A stretch of DNA of 64,000 nt from Manis javanica (Eukaryota; Chordata; Mammalia; Pholidota; Manidae): positions 40,304,001-40,368,000 of the forward strand of contig NC_133158.1 in assembly GCF_040802235.1 (NCBI RefSeq), written 5' to 3'. Each line of letters begins with the position of its first letter. Position 1 is the first letter of the stretch. This document shows positions 1-13,900 of this stretch, piece by piece. Both the position numbers and the translations under genes were made by a program. Under the pieces are notes generated by a model that saw nothing but the letters and a program-made list of their open reading frames with translations, searched no databases and had not been told where the DNA came from.

Positions 1-2873
1 GGCCTTGCGTTAGGGCCCTTGCAGCCCTGCTCCTGGGGGCGCTGGTGCTCGTGCGGGCCCTGGCTGTGGCACGCACGGGGCTGAGGTCACACTAACATTC
101 TCCTACATGCAGGGTGGAAACAAAACCAAAATATTATTACAAGGCTAAGTTCTGCTTCACAGCTACCTTTAGCAGATGACAGGCTTGTTTTAGTTCCGTC
201 TAAACAACTTTCCCTTCCAGCGGCTGCCTGTCTTTCTGCTCACAGTCCCTGAAGGGACAGAAGTGAGGTGGGATGGTTCAGAGGCCACTTGTCCAGCTCA
301 GCACAGAGCCACGTGCCTGAATGTGGGGGTCCCCAGCCACCCCAACAACACTGTCTCCAGAGAGCCCCCACTTTCCCCTCGGGGGGCCCTGGCCAAGCCA
401 GTCCCATTGTTGGGGTGGCTGGGGGGCGTGCTCCCATCAGTGCTGGGGCTCTGTGTGGCCCCCAGACTCCCAAGGCCCCTGAACAACTGCGTCTGGACAG
501 GACAGAGGAGGGCTCAGCCTAGCATTGTTCAGGCCCCCACCCCAGCTGGCCCTGGTTGAGGGTGCACACGCCACCTTCCAGGCCTGCGGGTGCAGCTGTG
601 GACCCACAGGCATCACACACTTGGTCGTCAGGATTCTGGCGCTCTTTCCAGATCGCTGCAAGGTCACTTGGCTATAAGAAACAAGCCCTTTGGGGTCACT
701 AGGGCCTTCAACTCTCTGTACCATCCAGGGAGCCTGGCTCCCTGCAGCTCAGTACAGAATCATCTCCCTTGGTAGAAACGGCAGGACAAGGCTAGAAAGG
801 GTGCCCACGGTCGGCCCCCGGCAGCTCAGAGGCAGAGCAGAGAGCTCTGGCTTAGCTCATATATTTCTTATTCTCCCTTGTTTGCAATGAAAACATTTAA
901 ACGATGCCTTTCGCTCTGCATGCATTTTTTGGCTGCCTTCTAGAAGCTTCTGTGGCCAGTGTCCTCTGTACATGCCGTCTAGACCGTCCCCTTGGGCTCA
1001 GTCCCTCTGGAGAGCATCTGCTTCTTTTCCAAGTTCTCTCTCTGCCCACAGTGGACTCAGAGGCGCGCCCCCAGCCCCTCCGAGTGCATCAGAGGCTCAC
1101 GGTTGTCAGGAGTGTTTGTTTGGGGTCTGCCCCGGGCAGGTCGCCAGCCTGAATCGCTGACGGCACCTTCTCCTGACCTCAGAATGGACAAAGCAACCCC
1201 CATTTCTATTCCTCGGTCTTCTCAGTGGAGATGAGAGGAGGCTTATCAGTCACCATGGCGCAGTGATGCTGTAGTAACAGACACTCCCAATGGCCAGCAG
1301 CTCAATGACTACGGTGGCTTTTTAGCTCACATGACAGGTCTGCTGAGTCCAAGGGGCTCTGGTTCGTGTGGCCCTTACTGTGGGGCCTGGGCCGATGGAC
1401 AGGCCACTGTCTGCAGCTCTGCCACTCACCACACTGGCATGGTGCATTGTGCACTGCCTCTGGAGGCTTCCCCCAAACTGGCACATGTCACCTACACTGC
1501 ACGCATCAAGCACCCAGCTGACCTAACCCTGGAGGCAGTGGGGGCAGCAGGGACAGGCCCACTCTGAGCTGGGGCAGGCCAGCAGGGTTAACATGTAAAA
1601 TGCACACACCCAAACTTCCTGAGCCCCAACACCTGTCTGAGAATCATCCACTGGGCACCTCTCCAGACCAGTTGGGCTTCCCAGGGGAGGAGGCTGTGGC
1701 CATGCCCTCCTCTGTGGGTCCCAGCACAGGGTCACCTTCCCAAGGCCTGCCAGGTCCCTGACTCCTCTCACCTTTAAACCACCACCCTCCAGCCCCAGAT
1801 GATGCCTCTCAACTGCAGGTTTCTTCCTGCTTCTCAGAACATTTGACAACAGGACAGGATAGTGTCAAGGACGTCAGAGGGATGGGCTGTGCAGCCCCAG
1901 CACCGGGAACCCCCGGGGAGCTCTGTGCCGGCAGGCTCTGAGGCCCATCGTGCGCAGGGGAAGGACACTGATGATTCATGTCTGCTCAGCAGAGGCAAGG
2001 CCCCTGTGCTTTGCTCTTTGCACGAGATCCGAAAATGTTCCCCATGAAGCAGGTTCTGTCTCAGAGACAAGGAGGTCCCAAGAGCCCCCTGGAAGGGATC
2101 ATGGGGAGAGGACCCGCATCAGGACCCCAGAGAGAGTGGTGGTCCCAGGACAGCAACCTGCTCCTCCTGGAATGTGAGAACAGGACATCAGCCCAACAAC
2201 AGGACATCTGAGGGGCAGACCAGCACCAGGGGACCTGCAAACCCCAGGCCTGCTGCCCCAGGAGGAATTCAGGGTAGGGACAAAAGGCCAACCACCCAGG
2301 GCAGCAGAACCAGGCAGAGGCCCCACCCCAGGCTGCGGGCAGGGGCTGCAGCGGTAGAAGTGTGGCCTGGAGGCTGGGCACATGGAGGATGAGGACAGGG
2401 TGGGGTCCAGCCTCAGGGGACCACGAGGTAGGGAGCTGGAGCACAGACATAGCCCTCCGCCGCCAGCAAGGTGCTTGCAGACCGTGTGGAAGGCTCCCTG
2501 GTGACCTGCAGGAAGATCCTGGCTTCCCTAACTCCAGGTCAGCTTGTGTCAGCAGAGAGGGGCACTCCAGAGTAAACCCCAGCAACACAACTTAACCCCT
2601 GTGCCGACCCCGTGACCCCAAGAATGCAAAGTGGTGCAACACGTGGAAGATTAATCACTCCACTAGCCCCGAGCAGGAAGAATAGTAACACAACATAGGA
2701 CTTTCTCAGCAGAAGCCAAAAGGAATTCAGGAAAATTCGCCCTCTCTTCCTAACAGGAGGCCTAAGAATTAGGTTCCAAAGAATGGTTCCCATTCTTTGA
2801 CAGGTTAAGCACCTGAGAACAAACACGTACTCTGTACCTATAGAAGATGTTCGATTTCGCCCTAAAAGCAGTC
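1..2873. other. GC-rich non-coding sequence
   Basis: No exon or gene recognised on either strand apart from the possible old repeat at 1262-1600. It lies 3' of SLX9, on the ADARB1 side if human gene order holds. Confidence 0.6.
1262..1600. repeat. Possible ancient interspersed repeat
   Basis: The pattern TGCTGTAGTAACAGACACTCCC ... GGTGGCTTTTTAGCTCACAT resembles a widespread old mammalian repeat, but I cannot name its family with confidence. Confidence 0.35.
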
Positions 2874-3160
2874 AGGCATGTGCACATATATGCAAGCAAG
2901 CACACACGGCATACACACACACAGCGTATGCACACATACACATGGACACACAGCACACATGCACATGGACACATGGCACACACACACACATACAAGTGTG
3001 CACACCACACATGCACACACACACATGCACACACAGGTGATCATATATGAACCAGACACCAGTTCCCTGTATGCATGTACACACACATGTACATACATGG
3101 ATGTGTCCTGTGCGCACATGCATGCATGCATGCTCACTCTCACACACATGCCCCATGGTT
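2874..3160 (+). repeat. CA-rich degenerate microsatellite
   Basis: About 290 bp of interrupted (CA)n with ATG and TGCA insertions. The open frames here on both strands are products of the dinucleotide repeat and not genes. Confidence 0.9.
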
Positions 3161-4356
3161 GATAGGTCCCCAAGAGAGCAATGGGGCCTTTGGGAAGGCA
3201 GCCAAGTTGCCTGGGTGGGGCTGGGGAAAGGACCGCCCAGGCCTCTGAGGGCACTGCCTTGTCCATCCCACATCCCAGCCCAGCTCCTCCACAGGACAAG
3301 GCCCTAGTGAGCAGCATCAATGTCTCGCAGGCTCAGAGCAAAGTCGCAGTCATGCACAGCATCCAGCTCAGGGGAAAATGACTAGGGAACCCAGGGCCCA
3401 TGGCTCTGGGGCAGGAGCAGCCAATGGGCAGGGGAGCGACTGCCCCACACCCCAGCCAGCACTATTGTCCGAGCTGTGCCACAGCGATGGGGCCTGCTGC
3501 CCACCTGGCCTGCGTGGTGCTCGAGCTGCTCCCAGCCAAGCCCAGTGGAGTCAGCAGCATCTGACACCCAAAGCCAAGAGCCCTGCAGCCCAGCAGCCCC
3601 CAAGCAACCGCCGAAGTGCGGTCATCCTGAGCAACCTTGTTCTCTTCTGGGAAATGGGGGCCCCACCTGCTCCCAGGGCCGGGTCTTTGTCGCAGGGACC
3701 TGCCTCAGCCCTGGGTCCTGAAACAGGGCCCTCACACTGGACCCATCCAGCCCCTAGGGCCTGAGTCCTGGCTTGGGCAGGTCACTCACCCTCTCCCCAG
3801 CCTCAGAGTCCTGGGCCTGAAGACTCTGGCTGCTGTTGAGAAGAAGCGACCCCTCCCGGCTCTGGCCCACCCCCACAAGCACCCTGAGGACCCGAATGCA
3901 GTGTGCCTGTGATGAAGCAAGCTGCCCGGGAACGCTCCTGCATCCGGAGAACCTGGAGGACCCAGAGGGCAGGAGCCTGACCCTGTTGGGGCCTCTTCCC
4001 TTTCCAGACCAAGTTCTCTCTTGCTGTCCCAAGCTCGACAGCCAGGCACATGGGGCCCTGGTGCAGGTGACTCTGGTGCCCCAGGGTGCAGGAACCAGTG
4101 GGGCCTGGGGGCTGCTTGCTGAGCCCAAGTTGGGGTACTTAGGAGGGTTTGGACTTGAGCTTGTGCTGGTGCTGCCCTGCGGTGACCTCCAGGGTCTAAG
4201 GGCATCTGGGAGGGACCTGAGTCTGTGGGGACAGAGGGCAAACTGTGCAGCAAATTCTAGAGATCCTTCAAGATTGCCCGACCTCTCCCCTACACCCTCC
4301 CGCACACGACCCTCACCCAGTCTGGGCGGCCCCACCCACTCGCCTGCCCTCACCTC

Positions 4357-4535
4357 CACGTGTGTGCACCTTTTATCCAGGTGTGTACCTGGAATGTGCA
4401 TGTCTATTCATCCCTGTGTGTAACTACGTGTGTATGCTGCCTTACCCACATACACGAGTCCTGTGTGTGCGCACCCACTTATCCACGTGTGTGCCCGAGG
4501 TTCACATGTCTACTTACCCACATGCAAGCACACCT
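4357..4535 (+). repeat. TG-rich degenerate tandem repeat
   Basis: Repeated ACGTGTGTGC..CC and CCACATG-like units at irregular spacing of about 45-60 bp, like an eroded minisatellite. Confidence 0.6.
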
Positions 4536-5939
4536 ACCATGCCTCCGTGACGCACTCATGGTGCTCTGCTAACACACTCAAGGCATGTGCAACAGTGAAG
4601 TGTTTAAAGAGGAAACATGGGGCTGGACCCAGGGGACAGTTCTGTTCACAGCCTGGACAAGCATCCACCTGGACAAGCCCTGCCCTGAAACCAGGAGGCC
4701 TCAGCGTGGGCCTGGTCTGCCAGCACCCAGAGCCTGGGGGGCTGGGCCTGAAAACCACAGGGGCTTGTGCGGGGCTGAGCAGAGCACACCCCAGGCTGCC
4801 TTCTCCCCCTGGGCCCCAAGAGGTCGTGCTCACAGGGAGCCCTCCTGCGTACCCAACTGACAGTTGCCGCCCCTGTTGACCACCTCTGTGCGCTTGGCAG
4901 TTACAAATAAAAGCAGGAGCTGGTCCCTGCTGGGTCCCACGGCCATGGCCCCAAGTTGGCAGGCAGCCTGACACCCCAGAAGCAGGAGCTGAGCCCACCC
5001 GAGGGCCGGGTGAGAGGACTCACTGTGCACAGGACACCCAGAGCGGTGCACTGACCACCCACCTGACTCGTCCACAGGGGTCGGGGGACAGCAGTGCAGA
5101 CAGCTCTGCAGAGGAAGCCCCAGGCCTCACCCCGCTCTCCCGCAGCCAAGGCCACCATCCCTCCATCAGCCTTCAGATAGGTATGGCAGCTGCAGGGGCT
5201 GACCTGGCTGGCTGGGGGCCCCCAGAGCTCCCTACTGCCCCCTCCCCAACCCCAAAGCAGCGTGAGCCATGTCACTAGGACAGTGTCCTCTCCAGATGGC
5301 TGTTGGGCCTGGTTTCTTCTTCCTGCACTGGACACCACCTCCATTGAGAACCACTGGTGGTTTCTGGTCTGCAGGGAACCCCCTTGTTCCCACTGACAAA
5401 GCCAACAGCTCCCCAGGACTCCAGCAGTCACAGCCATGGGGAAGGAAGGAGCATGTGGGGACACGGCTGGGCTCCTGGAACCAGTGGGAGGAGCCCTGAG
5501 CGGGGACCCCAGCCTGGAGTGGACCCTGCAGGCACCATGTCTCCTGTTGCCCACGGGTGCAGGATGGGCACTTCTGCACACTAGTGACAGCCACTCCGTG
5601 CCAGCCACCAGGACAGCTGGGACAGGCAACTTCCCTCCAGGAGGCTGACTGTAAGTTCCCTCTAGAGGATGCAGAGCTGTGTGCCAACAGCAGCTGCTCT
5701 AGGCCAAAGGCAGGGTCATGCGATCAGGGTCAGAGGGCAAAGGACATCTGGAGGTAAAGGAGACATGCTCTCCACAGCAGAGGCTCTCTCTTTCTGCCCA
5801 GCCTCCCTTGAATAGGGGCAAAGGGGTGTAGGGGCTGTAATCCAGCCCTAGCCAGAGAGATGTACCTGGACATTGCTGGGTGGGTCTCTGAGGAAAGCCT
5901 TTGAAAACAGCAGGGTAGGCCCCTATTCTTCTTGCCTTT

Positions 5940-6180
5940 TGTCCTCTGTCTTTCCCCATTTTCCTGCCTGGAATGTCAATGTGATGGCTGGGGCACTAGC
6001 AGCTGTTTTAGTGAAAGATAGTGGAGTCTTGGGTGGCTGATGGCATCCTGGACACTCAGACTGCCTGCTTCTGGACTGTCCTTGTGAGAGAGACAACCCC
6101 ATACCATTTTAAACATAATCAACCACCAAGACTTGGGTTTTGTGTCATTAGCAGCTTGTAGTAAAAACTAGCAGATGAAC
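5940..6180. repeat. Possible ancient LTR-type repeat
   Basis: AATGTGATGGCTGGGGCACT ... CCACCAAGACTTGGGTTTTG ... TTAGCAGCTTG resembles old MLT-like LTR ends. Family not assigned. Confidence 0.35.
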
Positions 6181-6777
6181 AACAGCCCCCTCTCCTCCTC
6201 TTGACCCCCAGCTAGACGATGCACAGTAATCCGGGTCTGCCCCTACCCACCCTCTGGTGTACCACCCAGCCTGCTGCCTCCAGACCACACCCGGCAGACG
6301 CAGGGCTGGGAGGGGCCCCCATAAATACGGCCTCTACACCACCCTGGCATGGAGCTGGCACCCTCCTTGCTCACACTTGCTGTGGTCCCCACCTTCCCAT
6401 GTGGACTCCCCTCCTTCTCCGTGTTCCCACCCCTTCTGAAGGCATCCCCTGGCCCGGAGACTTCCTGTGCACCCTAGGCAGCCTGGCCGAGCTTCCAGGG
6501 AACAGCTGTACCTGCCCCTGCCAACTGAGCTTCCGGTGGGGAGGGTCTCTGTGCAGCAGAGTGGGGCACAGGGCCTGAGGATTAGGGTAGAAATACTGGG
6601 AGGAATGAATGAGGGAGCTGGAGGTGGCCCGTCAGGTGGCAAGCCCAAGAGCACAGGGCACATCAATCTGGGGGACAGGGGCTTGGATTGGCGACTGGGC
6701 CAGGTCCCATCAACCTGGGTGGGGGCATGCGTTCCCCCAGGAGCCCTGCAGCCAGGGGGCTGACCAGGGCTGGCTCT

Positions 6778-6803
6778 CTAATTACACACTGTCGTGTAAT
6801 TAG
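6778..6803 (+). repeat. Perfect 10-bp inverted repeat with 6-nt loop
   Basis: CTAATTACAC, a 6-nt spacer (ACTGTC), then GTGTAATTAG. Each arm contains TAATTA, the homeodomain core. A further AATAATTAC lies about 35 bp downstream. Function unknown. Confidence 0.8.
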
Positions 6804-9800
6804 AATCTGCTCCCAGCCTAGGGGCCACCTGAGGTGGGAATAATTACGACTGTGCTAGAAACCCTGATGCCAAAGTGGGAGAAGGGCACTGGCTGCTCGG
6901 CGAGGAGCAGAGGGGCCTGGCCCAGCCCTGTGGCTTGCCTGGTGCTGACCTGAACCTAGGGCAGACGCCAAGTGCCTAAGTGGGGGCCACAGGGGGGGCA
7001 GCCAGCTCCCCATTCCCAAGGGTGTCAGCAGGAAAAGCTCCTGATGGCCCCCAGCTCCCAGCCTGGCGGTTGGGGGGGTTTCCCTCTCCAGGCTTCAGTT
7101 TCCCCTCCAGGCGACCCCCAGGGCCTTCTCTCTAGGTGTCAGGCACCAGAGGAAGAGAAAGGACAAGGCCCCAGCCCTGGCAGGAGTCCTGAGGCAAGAA
7201 ACATGTGAATTCAGAAATACAAGTAACCATGATTACTTTCCAAGATTCTTGAAGATTTCCCACTTCTGAGAGGGACTAACACAAGCCACTATCTGAAATG
7301 TGCCAATAATCCCATTTTCACATCCATTGTCTGATCCCTTTTGGAAGGAACACACAGTAAGCCTGTGACTTTAAATGACGAGGTCCTCCGCACAGACCTG
7401 CAGGCTTCAGGTCCAGGAGCACAGGACTAGCCTGGGGAGCATGACGGCAGGGCAGCGGAAGGCCGGCGTCTCGCTATCTCTGCCAGCCGGCGGGTCCTCG
7501 CCATGCCCTGGAAGCACATGCTGATAGCAGCCCTGGAAAACGCTGATCACTGGGCAGCGGCCAAGAACCCATTGGAGACATGCAGGGGCCGGGTGCCAGC
7601 ACACGACATCAGCCCAGGCCACCATCACCGGTGTCATCGCTGCACGAGGAACACTCCAGAAGCAGCAGGCCTGGTGTTTGTACCAGCGGCACAGGACCCT
7701 GACAGCCACAGTGACACGGCCCAGCCACTGGCCTCCCTCTTTGTCCAAGGCGAGTCTGCTGACACCCAATTCCCTGAAGTGCAGATAGGGTCCGAGGCCC
7801 TCTGAGGACTGGGCATGTAGGGGCTTCAGGGCCTGGCTCGGGTGCCGGGCAGGTGGCCCTGTGTGATCATTAGCCCAGTGAGCAGACTCATCCGGCCCTG
7901 GGCCCGCTTCTGAGCTCAGGCTTCCATGGCGCATCCAACCCCAGGGCCTGACTGTTCTATAGCGGGGGCCCTGAGGTGGCACTTGCTCCTGATTCTGCCC
8001 TGAGCCCCCCTTGCAGGGGCCCAGCCACAGCCCCCTAGGGGTGGCCTGCAGCCTGGCAGACCATCAGGGAAAGGAAGCAAGCAGAGGGGACAGAGGAGGG
8101 GCACTTGCTGGGGGCGTTTCCCAGTGACACTGCAGAATGGCCCTCTTCCCCCATACCGTGTACCCTCGAGGCCAGCCGGCACGGGCCTGGGTTTGGTCTC
8201 CTGGGCCGGCCCAGGCCCCGGCTCCCTGACTTTCCTTCACACTGACCACATCCCTATGCTGTGTGCAGTTCCACGTCTGCCCTCAGGGGCCTGCATCCCT
8301 GTGGGAAAGGGAAAGCTGAACCAGGGGCACACAAGGCAGGCCAGGCAGGGAGTCGGGGACAGCTAGGGGAGGACCTCCAGGCCCCCACCATGATGATGGT
8401 CCAGCTGGGGTCCTGCATGTCCCAGGGCTGCCCCAGGCCTCCTCTCCGTCCCAGCCCTTGGCATGCCCCCCGCCTCACGCCCAGCTCTGCATGGAGACTA
8501 GTTGCCCCTCTTCCCTGCTTCCTGCCCCACCTCACGAGGGGTGGTGCATACTCTGAATGTGCACTCTCTACTCACCTGCGGGCCTCTAACACTCCTGATG
8601 CCTGGACCACCCCCGGTCCAAGTCTGTCTGCAAAGACCAGTGTCCACTGGGACCTGAGATGTGACCATGGTTTACATGGGGTTTCTGTGGGGGGATGTGG
8701 TTGGGACATAATGGAGGGGGGCCCTACCCCGGTGACTGGCATCCTCTGTGAGGGCAGAGGCAGGCAGGAGGGAGGCAGGCGACCACATCAGAGCCGTGAA
8801 GGCTGTGGCCCTGCCCAACTGGACAGAACATATTCCTACTGTCTGAAGCCACCTGTGTGGGAGTGTCACCCCAGGGAACAGGTTCAGTGGGTCTGTCAGC
8901 CAAGAGGAGCCCAGTGGGCACCCACCTGCAGAGAAAAGGCCACACATGTGGGGAAGTGTTTGCAGAGTAGTGACAGGTATGACAGGACGCACCCCCCAAA
9001 TGGACTGTGCGCACAGCAAGGAGGCCCAGGAAGAGGTAGGCCCAGGGGCACTACGGTGCGTGAGACAGGGTCTGACATCTGCCTGGGAGCTGGGGGTTTA
9101 ACGGTGCCTCAGCCCCCAACCAGGGAACCTCGGAGTGTGCCCGAAGGCTCTACAGGAGACCGCCTGCAGGGGAGGTGCAGGCACAGGCCCCTAGGCTCTT
9201 GGGGGCTCCCCTGGGCTGGTCTTGTCTGGGCATGCAGACCCTGCTCCTAGGGCCTGGCACTCCCCCTGCCCACTGCCCTCCTCCTCATAGGCACACAGTA
9301 CGTTGTGTGGGCCCCGTGCCTGAGTGGACATGGAAAACGGGGACCCCAGCCCAGTTCTTCTGGGGCCCACAGAGCGCCAAGGCAGGGGCTGCCGTCCCCA
9401 ACCAGAACTCCTCCAAGGGCCCCACAGGGTGGGGGAGCCACCTAGCCCCAGGAGGCTCTCGCTGCCCTGCCTCCCTTTCAGAGCAGGAGCGCCAACTGAG
9501 CGCTCCAGGGTTTAAAAGTTGTTCAGCTTCATCACCTCACGTACCACCAAATGATTGCCCACTCCCTCTGCTAAGGTGGAAAAGTCGAGCCCGCACAAGT
9601 AGGGACTTTCCCACTGCCACTCCCCTTCCCCGTGTGTTGCAACCCATGCAGAGCACCCCCGTGCAGTCCAGTAGGCCCCTCAGCCCCATGCAGAGATCTG
9701 CACCCCCCACCACCAAGCTCACAATCCCGCCACGGCCCAGGTGACCCGCAGCTCATCCGAGCATTGGCCATGTGATTCTCTGCTCTGAGGGTGACAGTCC

Positions 9801-10725
9801 CCACACAGGCCAGTCCTGAGGCCCCCCCACCCTGACACCTCCTGGGTCTGCCTTCCAGGGCACTGCCCTCTGTGACAGCAGCTCCTGGTGGGTCACACTG
9901 CAGTGGCTGGAGGAGGAGGACGCCAAGTGCGTGATAAAGGCACAGTCACATTTATTAGGCATAACAATACAGAAAAGCGTGACAAAGACCAAGCGGCCCG
10001 CCCGCACCACCTCCCAGGCAGCCAGCAGCGCTCCCGCACACCCTGCCTTCTCTCCCAGCACTTACTTTATTGCACAAGTGGGTGTGTCACAAGTACTGCT
10101 CTTCAAACTGCTCCTGTCACACAGCCTGTTTCTGGGCCCAGAGCTGCTGTGGGGGCCCCTTGGCTTCGGAGGCACATGCCCACCACCTCTCTCCCGTAGG
10201 ATGCAGGCTTTGAGTCCCTGCCTGACACAAACCCCGATTCCTTCTCCTGGGAAGAGCCCAGGCCAGGCCTTGGGGGCTGGGAAAGTTCCCTCCACGTTCC
10301 ACATCTTCAGATCAAGGGTTGAAGTCAGTTCTGCAATCCAATCACCAGACCCCAGGGCTTCTAACAAGGCTGCTCCCAGGGACCTGCCCTGCTCACCACA
10401 CGGTGACAGTGGGAGGGGACCTGGCTGGAAGCCACAGAGAGCCAGGGCTGGGGGCCCAGGTAAGAAGGCAGGCAGGCCTCGGGCCTCCACCGGCCCTTTG
10501 GAGCAGGCGAGGCAGCAAGCAGCCACAGAACCCAACAGAGCGGCATCCCCTGGCGGCAGGGTGTCCCGGGCCCTCACAGCCCACTTAGCCACTGTTCTGC
10601 TGTGGGGAGCGGGGCCGGTGTCCCACGCTGGCCAGCCTTGGGAAGGGCAGTGGCAGGTCGGGAGTCCACGGGACGGCCGAGACACAGAAGGAAGCGGCTG
10701 TGACCCACACCTGAGCTCATGCAGA

Positions 10726-10731
10726 TTTATT
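10726..10731 (-). terminator. Candidate SLX9 poly(A) signal
   Basis: An AATAAA hexamer on the minus strand lies 136 nt past the SLX9 stop, giving a short 3'UTR of about 150-165 nt. Two further minus-strand AATAAA copies, at 10066-10071 and 9951-9956, could serve longer 3'UTRs. Sequence alone cannot say which is used. Confidence 0.55.
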
Positions 10732-10866
10732 GTCCCCACCCACCTCCCAATGGGGGGGAGGAACACCACGGGGGCAGCCCGCCAGGCTCAAGGTGACATG
10801 GTGAAAAGCACGACTCTATGGGCACCTTCGTGCATGCTCCCACTGAGCCCAGCACACCCGGGCTGG

Positions 10867-10984
10867 TCAGAGCTGGCAGTCCTGCCGCATCTGCTGGGCC
10901 AGCTGCTGCCCGATGGCCAGCAGGGGGCTGGCTCTGTAGGCCGGGCTGGCCAGCAGCTCCTGAAAGCGGGTCCTTTCTTCCTCG
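10867..10984 (-). CDS. SLX9: SLX9 terminal coding exon 6 with stop
   Basis: Completes Leu178, encodes residues 179-216 and ends with TGA at 10869-10867. It carries EEERTRFQELLASPAYRASP then LLAIGQQLAQQM, the conserved C-terminal signature. The acceptor is preceded by a pyrimidine tract ending TTTCAG. The last residues, RQDCQL, differ from other mammals as I remember them, which is normal for this variable tail. Confidence 0.95.
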
Positions 10985-13900
10985 CTGAAAGAGTCCAGGT
11001 CAGAGCAGGTCAGCAAGCCCCACGCCCTCTACGGGAGGCCAGAGTGAGCATCAGCAACCCGGGACCTGCCTCGGCTCAGCCAGCCCACACACAGGCCCTC
11101 AGCACAGGCCAGGGGTTACCACGCGATCAAGTGGGAGGGCCTGAGGGGTCCCTGTAGGGAAGGGGGCGCTGGAACAGGGATGGGGCTGAGAGAGGCAGGG
11201 GCTCTGTGAAATTCTGCCCAGACCTTCTCCATCAGGGGCAGGGGGCTGCCTTGCTGGGTCAGGCGGAGGGAAGACAAGGAGGGTCTGAGGGCTGACTGGG
11301 GACAGTGGGCAGCAGGGCCACCTCAAGGTCACACACACCCCAGGCCTGCCCACAACCTTGACGGGGGGCTACTAAAGGCAGGAGGCTGAGAAGCATGGGG
11401 GACGGCAGCCCACATGTGCTGTGCAGACTGGCGACATCAGAGGCTCTGCAGACGCAGACGCAGTGCTGCAGAACAGGCGGGCGGGAGGCTGCACCCCATG
11501 CGCCCTAAGGCCCGCCCGCTCACCAGGGGGCCCTGACGGGGAGGCAGGAAGATGTCCTCGGACCCTCTCCTCCTGCAGGAGCCCCGAGCCAAGGTCACCG
11601 GGTGGCTGCCCGTCCCCAGCCAGCGGAGGGGGTCACCCCGCCTCTCAGAAGCATGGGGGTCGGCCTGCACTCCACAGGCCCTGCAACCCGGCCGTGGCCA
11701 CCCGTGCCTCAGCTGGGTGCCCCTGGGGAATAACACCTCTGCCCCAGGCATTGGTCAGAAACCAGCACAGCAGCTCCAGGCCTACAGGGCACCCTGTCAA
11801 GAAGGGAGATGGGCAGGGACAGCCTACCCATGGGGTGGGTGAATGGGGTGGGAGCGGAGCTCGTGCTCTGCTCCTGCTTGCATGACCCCAGCCAAGGTCA
11901 CGGTGCAGTGGGCCCAGCTTTCTTGGCTGCTGATGGGGAGACAGAACCCCATTGGGCAAGGGGGGCCCACACCAGCCCCCAAGAAGGAGCTGGGTCCCAA
12001 GAGGTGGCATCAGCCCTCATCTGACAGCACCTGCCCCTCGCCTCCCCAGGGGGTTGGGGAAGGGGCTGTGTTGCCCTGCTGCAAGCAGGCTCCTCATGCC
12101 AACAAAAGGGGGCTGCCAGTGATGCCCCACACTGCCCCGGCGCCTGAAGGGCCTGGGGTTTGGGGACTTTGCCAGGCGCCTGACAGTCCTGGGGGTGGGG
12201 TGGACAGATGGCGGCAGACTGTACTCACAGAAGCTGGAGCCTCTGGGCTGCGCTCATGCGGCTCCACTCGGCCGGCCGGGGCTTGCTGCTCGCCCTGCCG
12301 GACACACAGATGCTGAATCAGTGCGGCCACCTGCCCTGCACCTCTGCCAGCTGCACTGGACCCAGAGGTCACCGCCCCCAGAGGGCTCCTAGGTCGCTTG
12401 GGACAGCCCTTTCCCCACTGTGGGTGGGAGCACACATGGCCTCACAGGCCCCATGTGGCAGGAGCATGACCCCGACAGGAGGGCAGGGCAGGAAGGCCAC
12501 CAAGCACAGGGCACGCACCCAAGCTGAGCCTCAGCGGGGAGCTCGTCCCTCACTCACGTCTCAGTCAGAAATGAATGAATGGTATTTCTGTCGACCCACT
12601 TTTCCCTCCCCACTGGCTGGCCTGGGCTTCTGCTCTCAGCTCAGTCCCTCCGTCCCATGCAGGCTCCCATCTCTGACACCCCATCTGCGGCCTCTCCCAG
12701 GTCAGCCTCGGCCTCAGGATATGGCCGTACTGCCTCTCCCATGGTTGACCCCTCTCCATGTGGGCACCCGGAGCAGGTCCCTTGAAGAACTGCCTCTCTC
12801 TGGCCAGTGCCCCCAGGGGGCGGCCACATGCTGGGAGGTCAGGGGGCTGGGGCTTGGATCCCCGTCCAGTCTATACAAAGGCAAATGGGCAGAGGCCTCC
12901 ACAGCCCCTCCATTGACAGCTGAGTGTCCCAAGGCCACATCCAGGAGACCCCTGGGCATGCAGGGACCGTCACGAGCCCTAGCCAGCTGCAGGCAGTCTG
13001 TGAGATCTGGGAGGCTGCACCAGCAGGTAGTGCCCTCAGCCCCAGCTACCGGCCCAGGTGTGCTCCAAGTGTCCACTCCAAGGCCACCAGGCAACATGGG
13101 GTGCCAGCAGCAGTGACCCAGCAGCCAGCAGCATGCGGCGCCTGCCTCGTTCGTCAGGCAGAATACAGCTGTCACTGGGATGCGCATGCACACAGACCTC
13201 AGGACTCCAACCTCTTCCGGACGAACACAGCCCGCTGGCGGCACCATTGCTACTCGCTATCTCTGGGCAGCCATGCTGCAGGGTCTGTGCTGTGCAGCTC
13301 ACCCCGAGGGAGCCTGAGATTTGGAATGGACTAGGAGGGGCCCAGGGCCTGGGTTGGGATGTCTGAGAGGGCAACTGGGGTCTGAGTGTCCAGGGCCACA
13401 AGGCTGTCCACACACCACATCCCAGCCAACCCGACTCCAGGGCAGGCCTGGGGTGGCAACAGACTCGGGTCAGCTATGCCATCTGTCCCCCTGCCTGAAG
13501 TCACCCCTTGCTGGGACCTGCCTGAACGGCACTTCTCCCTGGCTGCAAGAAATTCTGTCCAGGCAAAGGCATGGATGAGCCAAACACTGCATATCACAAG
13601 CATTCAGGGGCTGAGCCTGCTCTGTGAGCTACAGGACAAAGGGACCCCGGCCTGGTGAAATGAGGCCAGTCGGGGACAGATGGCCTGGAGGCTCAACAGG
13701 GCATGGAAGTGGTGTAAAGACACCAAAATCCACACACCCTGGTGACAGAGCCCGAGGCTAGCCCTCCTGCCATCCACGATGCGGGGAGGGGGCAGAACTG
13801 TGCGAGCACTCCCTGCTAGCAACACTCCTGCATGGTCCGCACGCAGCCATAGGGAACCCCACTGTCCTGCCTCCACGGGGAGGCGTGGCCAGAACTCTGC

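Larger units (their letters stand above)
3161..10700. other. GC-rich non-coding sequence 3' of SLX9
   Basis: Apart from the repeats listed separately, nothing is recognised. Several open frames of 150-330 codons (for example 8261-9250 plus, 4901-5629 minus) reflect low stop-codon frequency in GC-rich DNA: they lack domains and overlap frames on the other strand. Confidence 0.6.

Noticed and set aside
2762-3320. Cys/His/Val-rich open frames on both strands
   Set aside because: They are translations of a CA/TG microsatellite.
8261-9250. A 329-codon open frame on the plus strand
   Set aside because: Low-complexity composition with no domain and no splice or promoter context.
9931-11157. A 408-codon open frame on the plus strand
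   Set aside because: It runs antisense over the last SLX9 exon and shows no known protein features.
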